Notes: a model not told the origin generated them from the sequence alone. Shown: positions 46,356 through 58,200, numbered from the stretch's first letter. The stretch is 64,000 nucleotides of DNA from Dryococelus australis (GCA_029891345.1 CM057000.1:137934663-137998662), one strand, 5' to 3'. Translations and numbers: made by a program.

Positions 46356-46860
46356 ATGTCGTGGAATTCAAAAATTCCTAAATTTTTATTCTACCTGCCA
46401 TGCCGCAAAAGACGTCATCCTGACAATGGCCAGACGGGCCAGAAATATTATTTCTGTTACGACATTATTTTTGTACTTAAATGTGAGCTGAACGTCCAGG
46501 AGTGCTGGTCTCTGCCCACACGACCAAACTCCTGGCGTTGTACATATACAAAACTTTTACCCCTCCCAGGGAGGAAGCAACGGGAGTCCGGTCAATCAGA
46601 GCCCAAGAAACTCTCGGAAAGCTTCTATACAATTCCGGCGCCACAGTTCCATGCCACGTGGTTAACCATCCGGCCACACAACCGCCGCGATAGCAGCGCG
46701 GTCTGGGGCGGGCGGATCAAACTATCCCCTACACTCAGCGGCCAGTCTACCTCGGGTGCGCGCCGCGGCTGGAAACTATGTCTGGTTGCTGGGCGACACC
46801 TTGCTGTCGCACGTACGTAGACCTGCTGGGGCAGGCTTTTCGTCGCAGATCATCACGTGC
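46356..46860 (+). other. GC-richer stretch with a 154-codon ORF
   Basis: Open from 46356 to 46820 on the plus strand with antisense ORFs over the same bases. Composition is Arg/Ser/Pro-rich and I recognise no domain. It may be open only because of raised GC content. Includes CCACGTGG at 46652-46659. Confidence 0.2.
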
Positions 46861-47225
46861 ATGTATAATTTCAGTGAATAAAGTCACCAAGTAAGTTATT
46901 TTAATAATTGTGGATAGATAGCAACACACATATTTTTCATGTAAAAAGTTCATTTTATGCTGTCTATAGGTCCCGCTCTGCACATATTGTCTTCCTCGTC
47001 GGGCTGGTGTCGAAGGGGCCAGGCATAACGGGAGTGGAGGGACGTAGTTTTATGAGGCGCGTGCCTCATCCTTTATCAACTTTCGCGGCCCAGTGCGTTC
47101 GAGTGTGCACGGACTAAGTTTTGGGGAATGCCCCGTAACCAGAAAAATCCCCCCCACCCCGGCCATTTCGCCACGGAACGCAAAGGGCGTTGTCGAAATC
47201 ACACTGTAGTCTGTCGATACGTTAT
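46861..47225. other. Unassigned region
   Basis: No feature recognised; it leads into a (CA)n-like tract at about 47228-47255. Confidence 0.4.
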
Positions 47226-47399
47226 CATGTTCACACATACACACACACACATACAGTTCACTTCACACTCTCTATCTTCCTTGACCTCAAGAGGTCTTTC
47301 CGTCAGTTTCCATTCTCGTTCCGGTGCCGTCTGCCTTGGTCGTCATCGGTTTCTGGGCAGGTTTCCCCGTCCAGAGGTTGTCTTATCCGGGAATGACGT

Positions 47400-48719
47400 G
47401 TGCCATGAGTGATTGAGGGGTGTGCGGTTTTAGGGGGTGGTTTCCATGTTTTCCTTCCCATTCATGTTCATCCATCCTGAGTTCGGCACAACCGAGAGGG
47501 GGCCTGTAAACTCCTTTTTGATCCCCTCCCCGTGTGTTTATCCTCCCTCAATTAGGATTCCCTCGAGGGGAAGTCCAGCTCTTTTATCTAAAACATTGCC
47601 ATGTCGTAATCAGTCACATCCTGGTATTTGTTTTAGATGGTGTTTTCCCTCTCAGGAATTTCCATTTTACTGTTATTGGCGTATCCCTTATCTTATTGCA
47701 GGATGCCGTCCAAACGAAGGACTAATACCCGACCACAGTGTACTCCGTGAAGGGCTTACTATAGTTAAATGCACGCCTCCCATATGTACGTACAGCATCC
47801 CTAAAGATGTCGGCTTCATTGAACCGCTCACCTCTACGCCAATAGCATTCCTTGAGCAGACTCAATAGAGCCTGTTGCTCGGTCGGCAGGCCTGCCTGGC
47901 CGATAAGCCTGTCAACAACGTGACTATGAGCGCCAGACCAGCCATGAGCATCTTAATGTCCTCTACTCGGGAGAGAATTGCTGCTCGTGCCATCTCGTCG
48001 TAGAGCCACTGTGGGCCGTCCAGGTCTCCTCGAATGGTCCATGGCTGCACTGAGGCATCGACCATATTCTTATCATCTGGCCAGCCAATTGTCAGTGTTC
48101 TTTGCGTGATCGGGGTTTCTTCATTTCTCCTTAGCAACTGCCCATGGAGGAAGATCTCCCTATAGGCCTCGGTTTCCCTTGGCTGTCTCGTTTGAACAAC
48201 CTCCGTCGGTATTCCCATTCCCCATACCTGACTGGCACGGTCCATTTCATAAACAGTTCTTCTCTTGTTGTCCCTTCTGAGTCCGCTCATGCTACATGCA
48301 GCACGGGAAAAGCCCTACCAGACGAACACCACTGGGCTCCAATTGCAAGCCCAACCATCTCCATTGCTCTGGCTTCCATCACCCTGGTCCTGGGGTTCCT
48401 GTTGCCCCATCTCTGCGGATTTGGTTACACAGCCAGGCCTGGGCAACTCTTCACCTACCTTTCGTTTACTGTTTCCTTTGTCAGGCTTTTTGGAGGGGGG
48501 CTCCAGCACTCCTTCCTGTTTCCTCAGTCTGTCGTTGCATCCATGCACAGGAACCAAATACTGCTGGTTTCCTGTTGCGTGTGAGGCCAGAGGACCCTCC
48601 TCACACTCGTCCAGTAGCACGACTTTCGGAAATATATGTTCACCCATTCCGAGAGTCATTGTCATCCTCGCTCTCCAGACTGTCTCTGATTTCATCACTC
48701 AACCGGCGACTCATCCACC
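47400..48719 (-). mobile_element. Region downstream of the LINE ORF2 end, with unknown ORFs
   Basis: Continuing in the direction of the LINE, this GC-richer region carries minus-strand ORFs at 48315-48698 (127 codons, Gln/Gly/Asp-rich) and 47862-48290 (142 codons). The second contains a Trp-rich middle (WPDDKNMVDASVQPW, GPQWLYDEMARAA) and a hydrophobic stretch (MLMAGLALIVTLLTGL). They may belong to a long LINE 3' region or to another element; I do not recognise either. No poly(A) end was found. Confidence 0.35.
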
Positions 48720-49425
48720 AGATATCAACGTCTTCCCTTCTCTTTCCGATTCTAGCAAGATATCCTATAACGTCCTTGATAATGCGTATGTCCCTGAGCA
48801 TGTCCCCGAGGCGGAGAGGTTCATTTTTTCCTCAAATTCCAGCCTGAGATCCTCTGTCTTGGGGCACTACAATGCGTGGGATGGAGTGTCAGGCACCCCA
48901 AATACCACACAATTGGGGTCATCAACCAGGCTCATTGAAAACAACTTCGCTTGGAAGTTCCCATGCCCAGTCAAGAACTGGGCCGGATGATGACTCACGT
49001 CAAGCCACTTCTCCAGTTTTAGTCTCTACCAGACACTTGAGAAGATTCCGTGGGTGGCTCTACCTTTCTCCAAATTCTCCCATCTAGTCTGGCGAGTTGC
49101 CAGGGTGGATTGCTTGATATCCTCTGAGGCAATACCTCTTCGTTTTCTATTAGCAACTTCATCTCTTTCCTTCACCAGCAGATCTAGAGGGATTTCCCCT
49201 GCCACCACTTGCAGTCTCTCATTCGAGGTTGTTCTTTAAGCCTTCGAGACCCCCAAAAGTGCTTATCTCTGTGCACTTATGATCTTCCTTATTCCATGGA
49301 GTCTGTCCGCCTCCTGGAAACATGCCCAACATGCGTACGTGAGAATGGGCAGGAACACTGATCTAAACATCAACTTTAATTTCCGGTATCCGAGTCCCCA
49401 TAAACTGTCACTAATTTTCCGCACT
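48720..49425 (-). pseudogene. R1-clade-like LINE, C-terminal part of ORF2
   Basis: The minus strand encodes, in order, SLWGLGYRKLKLMFRSVFLP, LTYACWACF (end of the reverse transcriptase thumb region), RLHGIRKIISAQR, ALLGVSKA, RTTSNERLQVVAGEIPLDLL, VKERDEVANRKRR, WENLEKGRATHG, and a tail with AQFLTGHGNFQAKLF, DDPNCVVFGVPDTPSHAL and CPKTEDLRLEFEEKM. The order (RT end, AG-x-PLDL motif, CCHC-type tail) fits R1/jockey-group LINEs. The second zinc Cys reads as Phe, and several in-frame stops are present. It is 5'-truncated at about 49425 and dead. Confidence 0.75.
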
Positions 49426-50795
49426 AGCTATCACATCAAATTTTTTGATCACGAAAGAACAGCCGTTACCGACAGATTTAGTTTGAAAATACGCCAAGAG
49501 ATTGAACTAAGTTCAATTGTTTTCTTTGGAAATTATAACATCATTATATGCACTTGAATATTATTCAGTAAAATTCGCACAACACTAATTCATTTAAAAC
49601 ATATAAAACATCGCACATCTAGTTCCATGTACGCTACCTTCTTTAGTAACATTGGTATTGAAAATAACAAAAAAAAAAAAAAAAGTTTGAAAAATTTATC
49701 CAATCAAACAAAACAACTAAAACGGAACATTTGCAAAGCATTCGGTAGATTAAAAAATCTTCTAGGGTCTTCCATTCGTCATCTTTCTGTTTCAAATAAA
49801 ACGAGTCCGTTTTTTTTACATTCAATGACATTCAATTTGTTTTCTATCAAGTCAACGATTATTCTTTTCTCCTTTTCTGTAAACATATTTAGTTTGAAAC
49901 CACTTGCAGCTTCATCCATATTTTGTCTCCATAAAATTAAATAGTTAGCAATTGCGTAGACTTGATAGAGAATATTGAGTAAACACACAGATTACAATAC
50001 CAAAACAAGTAGTCAGAACTTTTATAGCGAAAACTACGCCTACATGTATGACGTCATATATTACGGACTAATAGCAAAATTTTTCTCATACTTAATCTCG
50101 ATCTCTCACTTTGGAATCAAGATCGACGAATCGGAGATCCAGAAATCACGCAATTTCGTTGGTGCAACACTTTTACAATGGAACCAATATCAAAACTGAA
50201 TCCTGGTTCGAAACTAGGATCATTCGATCTCGGATCGGGGAAGATGTTGGTGCAACCGGGCATAAGCTAACTGGGCATAACCGTGTGGACGAGTTCGCAG
50301 CTGTTCAACGTGGCAGCGCCGCTGGCTGGCTGGTGGAAGGTGGAGGTAGATCTTAGCCCCTGACTGACGGCCACACGTTCATTGTCTAGCAGAATACAGG
50401 CGGCGGTACTGTTAAAACAGCGTAGTTAGGAAACCGGGAAACCAGCAATGCCAGCCGTGCAGAATATTTCGTATACGTACGGAAACTTCCTTGTATTATG
50501 GGAGATGTACGAAAAATATAGACGGGAATGTCTTATTTTGCGGTACCATGTGATTACTCTCATTGCACTTTTGTTTGTTGCTATGAAATTTGAAACGTTA
50601 TTTACAACTAGTTTTCTATAACGTGTTAATATGTGCCGGATTCAACCAAAAATGGATGTATAATCAAATCATGGTCTAATGAGTAAGAAAAGCATATAAT
50701 ATCTTACACCATGGATGAAAATGTTACGGCGAAGATTTAGATTTAATTTGAGATGTTTGAATTTCTATCACTTTCCTATGATTGCCTATAGAAAA
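49426..50795. other. Unassigned AT-rich region
   Basis: Short ORFs on both strands. A stretch near 50190-50270 (TTCGAAACTAGGATC, GATCTCGGATCGG) loosely recalls 44840-44880. No gene recognised. Confidence 0.4.
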
Positions 50796-50799
50796 TAGT

Positions 50800-51000
50800 C
50801 TTTTATTCCCAAAACATTTACACTCTGAATTCGAATCAGTGAAGGACCACTAATTCGCAGTGAAATTAAACTCATCGAATCAGTGAAAATGGCTCCACTC
50901 AGAATCAGTGGAAAACCTTTGATTGTTTCAGTGAAATAATTTTACTTTTAGAATAAGTGAAGTGAAACAATTTCACTGATTGAACAAGAGACGGCCGACT
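50800..51000. repeat. AATCAGTGAAA word-rich foldback-like segment
   Basis: The word GAATCAGTGAA and its variants occur at least four times in 200 bp, with the inverse TTTCACTGATT near the right side. Starts near ACACTCTGAATTC. Resembles family F in style (short self-complementary words) but not in sequence. Confidence 0.45.
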
Positions 51001-51365
51001 GCGCGCGGAGAATTGAATATTGTTTTTAATTAAATTAGCCGAATCATTTCGAGAAATGAATATATTTCCGATAGTAACTGTATATATTGCGCAATTTAAT
51101 GTGTTTAAAAAAATGTAATGTAAGTTACTACGGTTCGTTGGCATTGAACACACACACTCTCTCTCACACACACACACACACACAACACTTAACCCCCCAC
51201 TTTTAGACCGTTTCTTAATGACTTTTTTTTTTTAAGTTTACTTTATAGACATATTGGCCGATACATTTGTCGTTGGACAGAGCGTGTTGTTGACGTTTGA
51301 CGAGCCCAAGTTAGACCGACCTGATGACAAATTCACAGTAAACGTGTACGCGACATGCTAACTGA
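51001..51365. other. Unassigned region
   Basis: Contains a (CA)/(CT) tract at 51150-51185. Otherwise nothing recognised. Confidence 0.45.
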
Positions 51366-51369
51366 AAAT

Positions 51370-51445
51370 CCGCCGCGAAGGGACCACGAACTTCTGACAC
51401 TCCGACTACGAATCGGCCACTCTGCCCCTGAGCTATGAGGGCAGT
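51370..51445 (-). mobile_element. tRNA-Thr-like head, minus strand
   Basis: The minus strand reads TAGCTCAGGGGCAGAGT, a good A box/D arm, then CCGA-TTCGTAG-TCGG, a 4-5 bp anticodon-like stem with CGT in the loop, then AAGTTCGTGGTCC, a weak B box. Acceptor arms do not pair, so it is a SINE head or tRNA pseudogene. It lies just upstream of a 600-bp MITE. Confidence 0.5.
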
Positions 51446-51504
51446 GCTCATCTTAGCTATAGTGCAAACGCTGAAGTCATTGGGAGAACTATGGTGTGTG
51501 CTTC

Positions 51505-52120
51505 TGTCGGGGACACGGTCGTTTGTTTTGCGTGAATACGTCTACGTTGACGCGCTCGGACGCCTTGATGTTTATTTTACGTTCCCGGCACCGCTTCACT
51601 CGATCATATGGGGTTTTATGGGTATCACTGGATTGCTTTTGAGATGCTCTTTCCAACCGTATACAATTTCCGTATTTCGACTTGACTTTTTGACGAGTAT
51701 AGGCTGACATTGTGTTAAAGTTTTCTTAATTTTTTTACATTAAACACATACAATTTCACCATAACCTCGCCACACAAATGTTTTTATACACGCAATCGAT
51801 TGATCTTGAAGAGATCTGTCGATTGAAACCTAAACGATCGTCGTAGCTTCTCCTTGTCAAATGTTATACTACGCGGAAGTTATGAGACGCGGCGAAACGA
51901 ACTTAAAATTGCGCCCCCCCCCCCCTCATGATGCTTCACAGTCCTCGCTCAATGTAACATATTCTTTGATCCTTTTGAAGTCGACTGGTGTAATATAATT
52001 TTTAATGTAGGCGATGGGTTCGGAGCTGCAATGCCGAACTGTATCCCCCGATTTTGTTAACATCGGATTTTCTGGATTTCATTCCCACTATGATTGCAAA
52101 TTTTACGACGTATTAACGTC
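51505..52120 (+). mobile_element. 600-bp MITE family, copy 3
   Basis: The fullest copy. Left end TTTGTTTTGCGTGAATACGT, then GACGCGCTCGGACGCC, CGATCATATGGGG, ACTACGCGGAAGTTATGAG, a C run (51916-51926), CATCGGATTTTCTGGATT and the right end GACGTATTAACGTCAAAA. Non-coding; inverted ends suggest a DNA transposon. Confidence 0.8.
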
Positions 52121-52676
52121 AAAAATATATGTATTATATATGTTTATCGAAAGGATGTAGTTTTAATATATACGCCCTTTCTTAATTTTTTTAATATTTT
52201 AATTGGTAGTATTAGGATAGTTAAAAACCAATAGAACGTCTGAGTACACTCACTTCAACACATTTTATGCAGTTTAAACCTTCAAACAGAAAGCTATGAT
52301 GATTACGTGAAAACGAAATAAAGGACGTAAAAGCGGAATGAAAGACTGAATGTTAACGTTATACTGTAAAATGGTATTATGAAAGACAAAATGTACACTT
52401 TAGAAAGTATTATTGTTGGTTTTAACTGTTTAAGCGTTGGTATTTCATATGATACACGTTGTCTAACTGACCCTTTAGTCGCAAAACATATCACTGATGT
52501 ACAGTGAAGGAAAACTGGCATTTTTCACTAATTCGATAGTAAAACTATTGTAGTGGCTGTATAATCAGTCAAGTACTGTTAACTGATTTAACCAGGAAAT
52601 AACTGATTCACATTTATAATGTATTTGCTAAGATACGCGTGTGAACGGAAAAATTTAATTCTTAAACAGTATTTTA
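52121..52676. other. Unassigned AT-rich region
   Basis: Nothing recognised. Confidence 0.5.
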
Positions 52677-53044
52677 TAAGGCTATTCACGGTAAGATCTA
52701 CTTGTATGTACTTAGTGTATTCTTCCTAGTTATGTTTTATTAACATTTTCATGGGCCTTATCACTAAATTCATGCGTCGGTCAAGTGAAACTGTGAAATT
52801 ATTATACAAGTAAATATTTAACAAATCTGCTCATTTTTACGCTTCGATGTATTAAATTAAACCAAAAGCGAAATAAATAATATAAGTTACCAAAAATAGT
52901 TACCTAGCACTTTTTATTCGACGTTAATGCATAATTACAATCTTTACTGAGCGCATACCACTCACTGCGGCCGTTAAAATATATGCAGTTAGCAGCAGTG
53001 ATTGTTTTTAATAAGGTTGAATTAAAAAATTATCACTTTATCGT
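52677..53044 (+). mobile_element. Long TA-MITE, copy 10 (both ends damaged)
   Basis: Starts AAGGCTATTCACGGTAAGAT, lacking about 30 bases of the usual left subterminal part. The right terminal repeat stops at TCACTTTATCGTG, where a SINE begins; the last bases (AACAGCC) are not found beyond the SINE. Confidence 0.85.
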
Positions 53045-53300
53045 GGCTGAGCGGTTAGCCTGCTCGCCTCACACCTAGGTGATCCGGGTTCAATACCCGG
53101 CCGGGTCACTCCGGATCTTCGCATGTGAGAATCGCGCCGTTGGTCGGCGGGTTTTTCTCGGGGATCTCCCGTTCCCCTCCCTCCCCCTCGCCACTTTCAT
53201 TCCAGCGCTTCTCCGTACCCTCCTCGGTCAGCCTCATTAGCTCTCAAGACCTCGCTCCCTTTGCTGAGGGAGCGCCTTAACTTAAGCACGAACTAGACGT
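53042..53300 (+). mobile_element. SINE family A, best-preserved head
   Basis: A box GTGGCTGAGCGGTTAGCC, then TGCTCGCCTCACACC, B box GGGTTCAATACCC, then the body CACTCCGGATCTTCGCATGT, GGGTTTTTCTCGGGGATCTC and CTCTCAAGACCTCGC. Overlaps by a few bases with the broken right end of the MITE. Confidence 0.88.
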
Positions 53301-53692
53301 CTTCTCGCACCACCCCACACCGCTCGCACAAAGTGGCCACTCCGCCGCCTTGTCTTACAACCCTAGTTTAAGGGCGATGAGAAGGCTCGCCGTCACTCGT
53401 GCATTTAACCCTTCCCTCGTATTTGGCGTTAATTATTCTTGCAAAGTAATTTACATGATAGCCGCTGCCGGGATGAATATTAATTTCGGGCCACGAGGCA
53501 GAGGATCCCCATCTCTGAAGTAACAGCCTTGGCCGGGGAGAAGAGAAACTGGTGCTGGTGGGTGGGGCGAATGAAGATTAGATTACTTCTCACGGAGTGT
53601 GGTAATATTCCATCACTGGACACTATCGAAGCAAGATTGCCGGTTAAGGAGTTTCATTTATCAGCAGCATATAAAGTTCATACATATATATA
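53301..53692. other. Unassigned GC-richer spacer
   Basis: No gene or repeat recognised. Confidence 0.45.
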
Positions 53693-54094
53693 AAGGCTGT
53701 TCACTATTGTAAATGATCCCTTAAAAAATTAACATCAGAAAATTGTCACTGCCCCTGAATGCATATGTTTTAATGGGCGCAGTGAGTGACATTTGTTCAG
53801 TAAAGTTGGTAGCGATGGACGGCAAATAATTCCATATCTTAACGTCTAAAAAAACGTTTTAGGTAACCAATTGTGATATTTTTAATTGTTACTTTTGCTC
53901 TCTGTTTTTTTTTTTTATGCATCGAAGTTTCAAAATGAGCAGATTTGTATAATATTTAACTTGACATTTTCAAGTTTTACTTGACCGACGCATGAATAAC
54001 GTTATGAGGCCTAAGGCGGAAAAATACTCAACGTGCTTTCAAGTAAGTATTTAGTATGGTTTTCAAAAGTGCTCATTTTACCGTGAACAGTATA
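53693..54094 (-). mobile_element. Long TA-MITE, copy 11
   Basis: Starts after TA with AAGGCTGTTCACTATTGTAA and ends ACCGTGAACAGTATA. Reverse orientation. Interior tokens GCGCAGTGAGTGACATTTG and GGTAGCGATGGACGG are present. Confidence 0.9.
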
Positions 54095-54520
54095 TATAGG
54101 ATGTTGCAATATTGCATGCCAATACTTCGGGGAAACATTGCTAACATCTGGAAGATGAAAAAATGTTATATGATCATATATCCGCAAACGCTTCGTTTCT
54201 TCACTACAACCCGTAATACATAACGTACACTGTTTGGCCCCCGGGCTGGATCACCTTAATGTGGAATGCCATCGCTCCGTTCTTTTGCATGATACACGAC
54301 ATCTCACACTATGACACTACACCGAGAACAGTAGGAACTGCACAGGAATTAATTACACATGTGTGAAAGCTTATCGTCGGCAACAAAGGGAATATTCAAA
54401 ATGTCCTCCACCGGTACGAACACTTGCATCAACCCGCTGTTGCATGCACACCCGGATCCTTTGGCGAACACCCTGGAAAATTCCCGATAGTTTCGCAACC
54501 CGCCACAGTAGTATAAATAT
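54095..54520. other. Unassigned spacer, possibly including the Polinton edge
   Basis: No coding sequence recognised. The left boundary of the Polinton could lie anywhere in this interval or the next. Confidence 0.35.
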
Positions 54521-54850
54521 GCCGATTCGAGCGCAGCCCGCAGTTATCAGAAAACCAACGGTAAATTAAATGCTCAAGCCATCAGAAAACCATCAGAAAA
54601 AATTCCTCTTAATTTTCTCATCCAAAACATGAAATGCCGATTCAAGCGCAACCGCAAAAAAAAAAGTGGTTCAAAAAGTTGCGTTTGGTAGCAGTTGCAA
54701 AAAAGTTGTGTTAAACTTTTCTTTTGAGTGCATCTGCAAAAATACGCGTAAAAAGTTGCGTTTGGGCGCAGTTGCAAAAAAGAGTGGTTCAAAAAATTCG
54801 AATACGTAAAAATAAAATATTGTATATAATAAATGGGCGCAAATTAAAAT
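54521..54850. repeat. Short direct repeats left of the PolB region
   Basis: TGCCGATTCGAGCGCA (54521) recurs as TGCCGATTCAAGCGCA (54633). GTTGCGTTTGG with GCAGTTGCAAAAAAG and GTGGTTCAAAAA occur twice each at 54660-54800. May be part of the element's terminal region. Confidence 0.45.
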
Positions 54851-54856
54851 CAACTG

Positions 54857-55078
54857 ATGTCTAATATGATGACGACAATGGCAATGGAAAAGGATAACTC
54901 AACTGGTAATGTTTGGAAAGAATATGAATTTAAGAAAGATGTTTTTGCGGAAAGAAAGAAGAAGAAATCTCAAGAGAAGTATGTCAAGTGTGAAACTTGT
55001 AAACACTTTTACAAAACGTCTCTCATAAGAAGTCACTTGAGAAGTAAAATTCATTGTACACACCCAGATTCAGTGTAG
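54857..55078 (+). CDS. Small C2H2-like zinc-finger ORF of the Polinton
   Basis: 73 codons, Lys-rich N-terminal half, then CETCKHFYKTSLIRSH and a following HLRSKIH, giving C-x2-C-x11-H-x5-H. May be the N-terminal finger of the polymerase gene or a separate small protein. Spacing to the next coding stretch is about 50 bases. Confidence 0.4.
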   Translation: MSNMMTTMAMEKDNSTGNVWKEYEFKKDVFAERKKKKSQEKYVKCETCKHFYKTSLIRSHLRSKIHCTHPDSV

Positions 55079-55130
55079 AAGAAACGAAACAGCATTTCAA
55101 AGTAGGATCAAGACTTACACTGTAAAGAAT

Positions 55131-58100
55131 GTGAATGCACACAAAGAATCAAATCATTTCCTAAACGATGTAAAAGAAACTGTCATGGGGCTAATTAGTA
55201 AACATTTAAAATCACTCAAAGTGAATATGAAATTCTTCACTGAGTACAAAAGGGGAATTGGTGAGAATATTGAATATGTAGAAATATCCTTTAAAACAAA
55301 GAACGAAATTATACTGAAATCGACTAATCTGGAAGAATATTATACCAACAGCATATCGAAAATCATAGCTGAGATGGGGGCTTTCGAAGCAAAGGGATCT
55401 CAGTGGGTACTCAACAGACTATTTAAACTAGAAGTACGAATAAATAAATATGTACCATTTAAGAGCAGTTCTTATGTTGATCTTCCAGAAAAAATCAAAG
55501 CTAAGCAGGCTGTAATTAATGTTAAGAACAATGATCAAAATGTTTTTTGTGGTCTGTTCTATCTGCATTGCATGAAGTACAATCAGACCCACAAGGAGTG
55601 AATAAATACATAGCTTATGAACATGAGTTTGACGATGCACTTAAGGGTTTGGAATTTCCAATGAAATTGGATAGCATACCAACCTTTGAGAAAAGAAGTG
55701 GAATTTCTATTAACGTATATGCATACGAAGAAGAAGATGGTGGTAAGAAATATATAATCTCCCCATTAAAAATAACAAAAAATAAGATGGATAAGCACAT
55801 AAAACTACTCTATATCAAAGATGAAAAGAACAGCCACTACTGCTGGATAAAAAGTCTTTTGAGACTTATTGCATCACAAGTAACAAATAATGGTCACAAA
55901 ATAATTATATGCGATAGATGTTTGCAACATTTCTACTCTGTAAATAAGCTAAAAGATCACGAACAAGACTGTCGAGATCACGATGGTGTTAGAGTTGAAC
56001 TACCATCTAAAGGAAAAAATGACATATTAAGATTTCAAAACCAAAATCATTCTTTGAGAGTTCCGTTTGTGATATATGCTGATTTTGAATGTTTATTGAC
56101 TAAAATTGAAACTTGCCAACCAAACCCCGACGAATGTTACACGAAACCATACCAAAACCACGAGCCTATTAGCTTCTGTTACTATGTAAAATACGAATAT
56201 GGTTACTATAAACCACCAATAACTTATGAAGGATCTGACGCATCTAGTGTATTCGTTAAAATGCTAATGGAAGAAGCAAAGTCTATTGGTGATATATACA
56301 CAAATGAAAAACCAATGCTTCCACTAACTCAGAAAGAACAAATTGTTTATGATACAGCTACCCATTGTCATATATGTGAAAAGCCTTTGAATGGTGATTC
56401 TGTGAGAGATCATGATCATATTACGGGGAAGTTTTGGGGAGCTGCACACAGAGATTGTAACTTATCGTATAGAAATCCATGTTTTATCCCAGTGTTTATA
56501 CACAATCTATCTGGTTATGATACACATTTATTCATAAGAGATCTTGGCATCGATGAAAATAAAATTGATCTAATTCCCAACAATGAAGAAAAATATATTT
56601 ATTTTACGAAACATGCATGTGAAAGTGTAAATCTTAGATATATTGACTCATTTAAATTTATGGCTAGTAGTGTCGAGAAACTCTCTGGCAACCTTTCCAG
56701 AAGCCAATCCCGGGAAACGTGCAAGCATCTTTCCAATGAACTTCTTGACTTTGTTACAAGAAAAGGTGTTTAACCATATGATTACATGGATAGTGCTGAA
56801 AAATGTTGTGAGACATTACTTCCATCCAAAGATGCATTTTACAACTAACTTAATAAATGTGATATTACAGACAAAGATTACGAATTTGCGAGAAAGGTGT
56901 GGGAACAATTCAACATAAAATCTCTAAGAGAGTACACAGAACTCTATAACAAAGCTGATGTATTGATATTGTCCGATATAGTGGAAAATTTTCAGAGATA
57001 TGTGTCTCAAAACATATAAGCTATAATATGCATGGTATTTCACAGCCCCAGGGTTAGTGTGGGATGTTATGCTCAAACATACTAAAATAGAACTAGATTT
57101 ATTAACAGATTACGACATGATTTCGATGATAGAAAAAGGTGTTCGTGGTGGAATTTCACAATGTTGTAAGCGATATGCTAAAGAAAATAATAAAAATATG
57201 AATGCTTATGATAGTACAAAGGAAATCTTTTAGCTTACATATCTGGACGCCAATAACTTATATGGTTGGGCTATGACTCAATATTTACCACATGGTGGGT
57301 TTAAGTGGGGAAATACAAATATAGATGTAACAAAAATAGAAGATGATTCAAGCAAATGTTATATATTGGAAGTTGATTTGGAATATCCACATGAACTACA
57401 TGATCTCCATAAAGATCTGCCATTGGCACCAGAGAATAAAATACCAGAAGGTTAAAAAAATCCCAAACTCTTAACTAATCTCGGTGGTAAAGAAAAATAT
57501 GTATAACACTATTTAAATCTTATGCAATATCTTTCTCTTGGAATGAAGTTGAAAAAGATCCCCAGAGTTCTGGAGTTTGATCAATCAGATTGGCTGAAGT
57601 CCTATATTGATTTATAAACACAAAATGCGAACAAATTCTACAAATTAATGAACAATTCCTTTTTTGGAAAAACAATGGGAAATATTAGAAACAGAGTGGA
57701 TATACAGCTGTGCACAAGTTCTAAGCAAATTGATAAACTAGTGGCTAAACCAAACTTTAAAGACAGAACTATATTTACTACCTCATTAGTTGCATTTCAT
57801 ATGATTCAAACAAAACTGTGCTTTAACAAACCCATTTATGTTGGAATGAGTATACTTGATCTATCGAAAGTCTTAATGTACGATTTTCACTATAATATAA
57901 TGAAACCAAAGTACATCTAGTATATAAAAACCTCAGACTTCTACAGTGATATGAAAGAAATGGTCGATCATTTTGATACTTCTGACTATAAAAAATATAA
58001 TCCATATGGTATACAATTAATTAACAAAATTATTATTGGCAAACTGAAAGATGAATGCAATGGAAAAATAATGGAAGAATGTATTGGATTGAAATCGAAA

Positions 58101-58200
58101 CTATATGCAATAAATGTGGAAGGTGGTGAAAAGAAAAGAGCAAAGGGTGTGAAAAATACTGTAGTCAGAAATGAGATTAGTTTTGATGACTACAAAAAGT
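55131..58200 (+). pseudogene. Polinton protein-primed DNA polymerase B region (fossil)
   Basis: Family B polymerase that in Polintons replicates the element by protein priming. Visible landmarks in order: exonuclease motif VIYADFECL at about 56070; an endonuclease-VII-like zinc motif (CHICEKPL, then VRDHDHITG and AHRDCNLSYRNP) at about 56370-56480; FIHNLSGYDTHLF at about 56500; the palm motif A-like LDANNLYGWAM at about 57245; and the motif B-like MNNSFFGKTMGNIRNR at about 57648. The insertion of a zinc-binding nuclease-like fold inside PolB is common in arthropod Polintons. The region is broken several times. Confidence 0.85.

Noticed and set aside
51370-51445. Functional tRNA-Thr gene
   Set aside because: Good D arm and anticodon-like stem, but the acceptor ends do not pair and the B box is degenerate.
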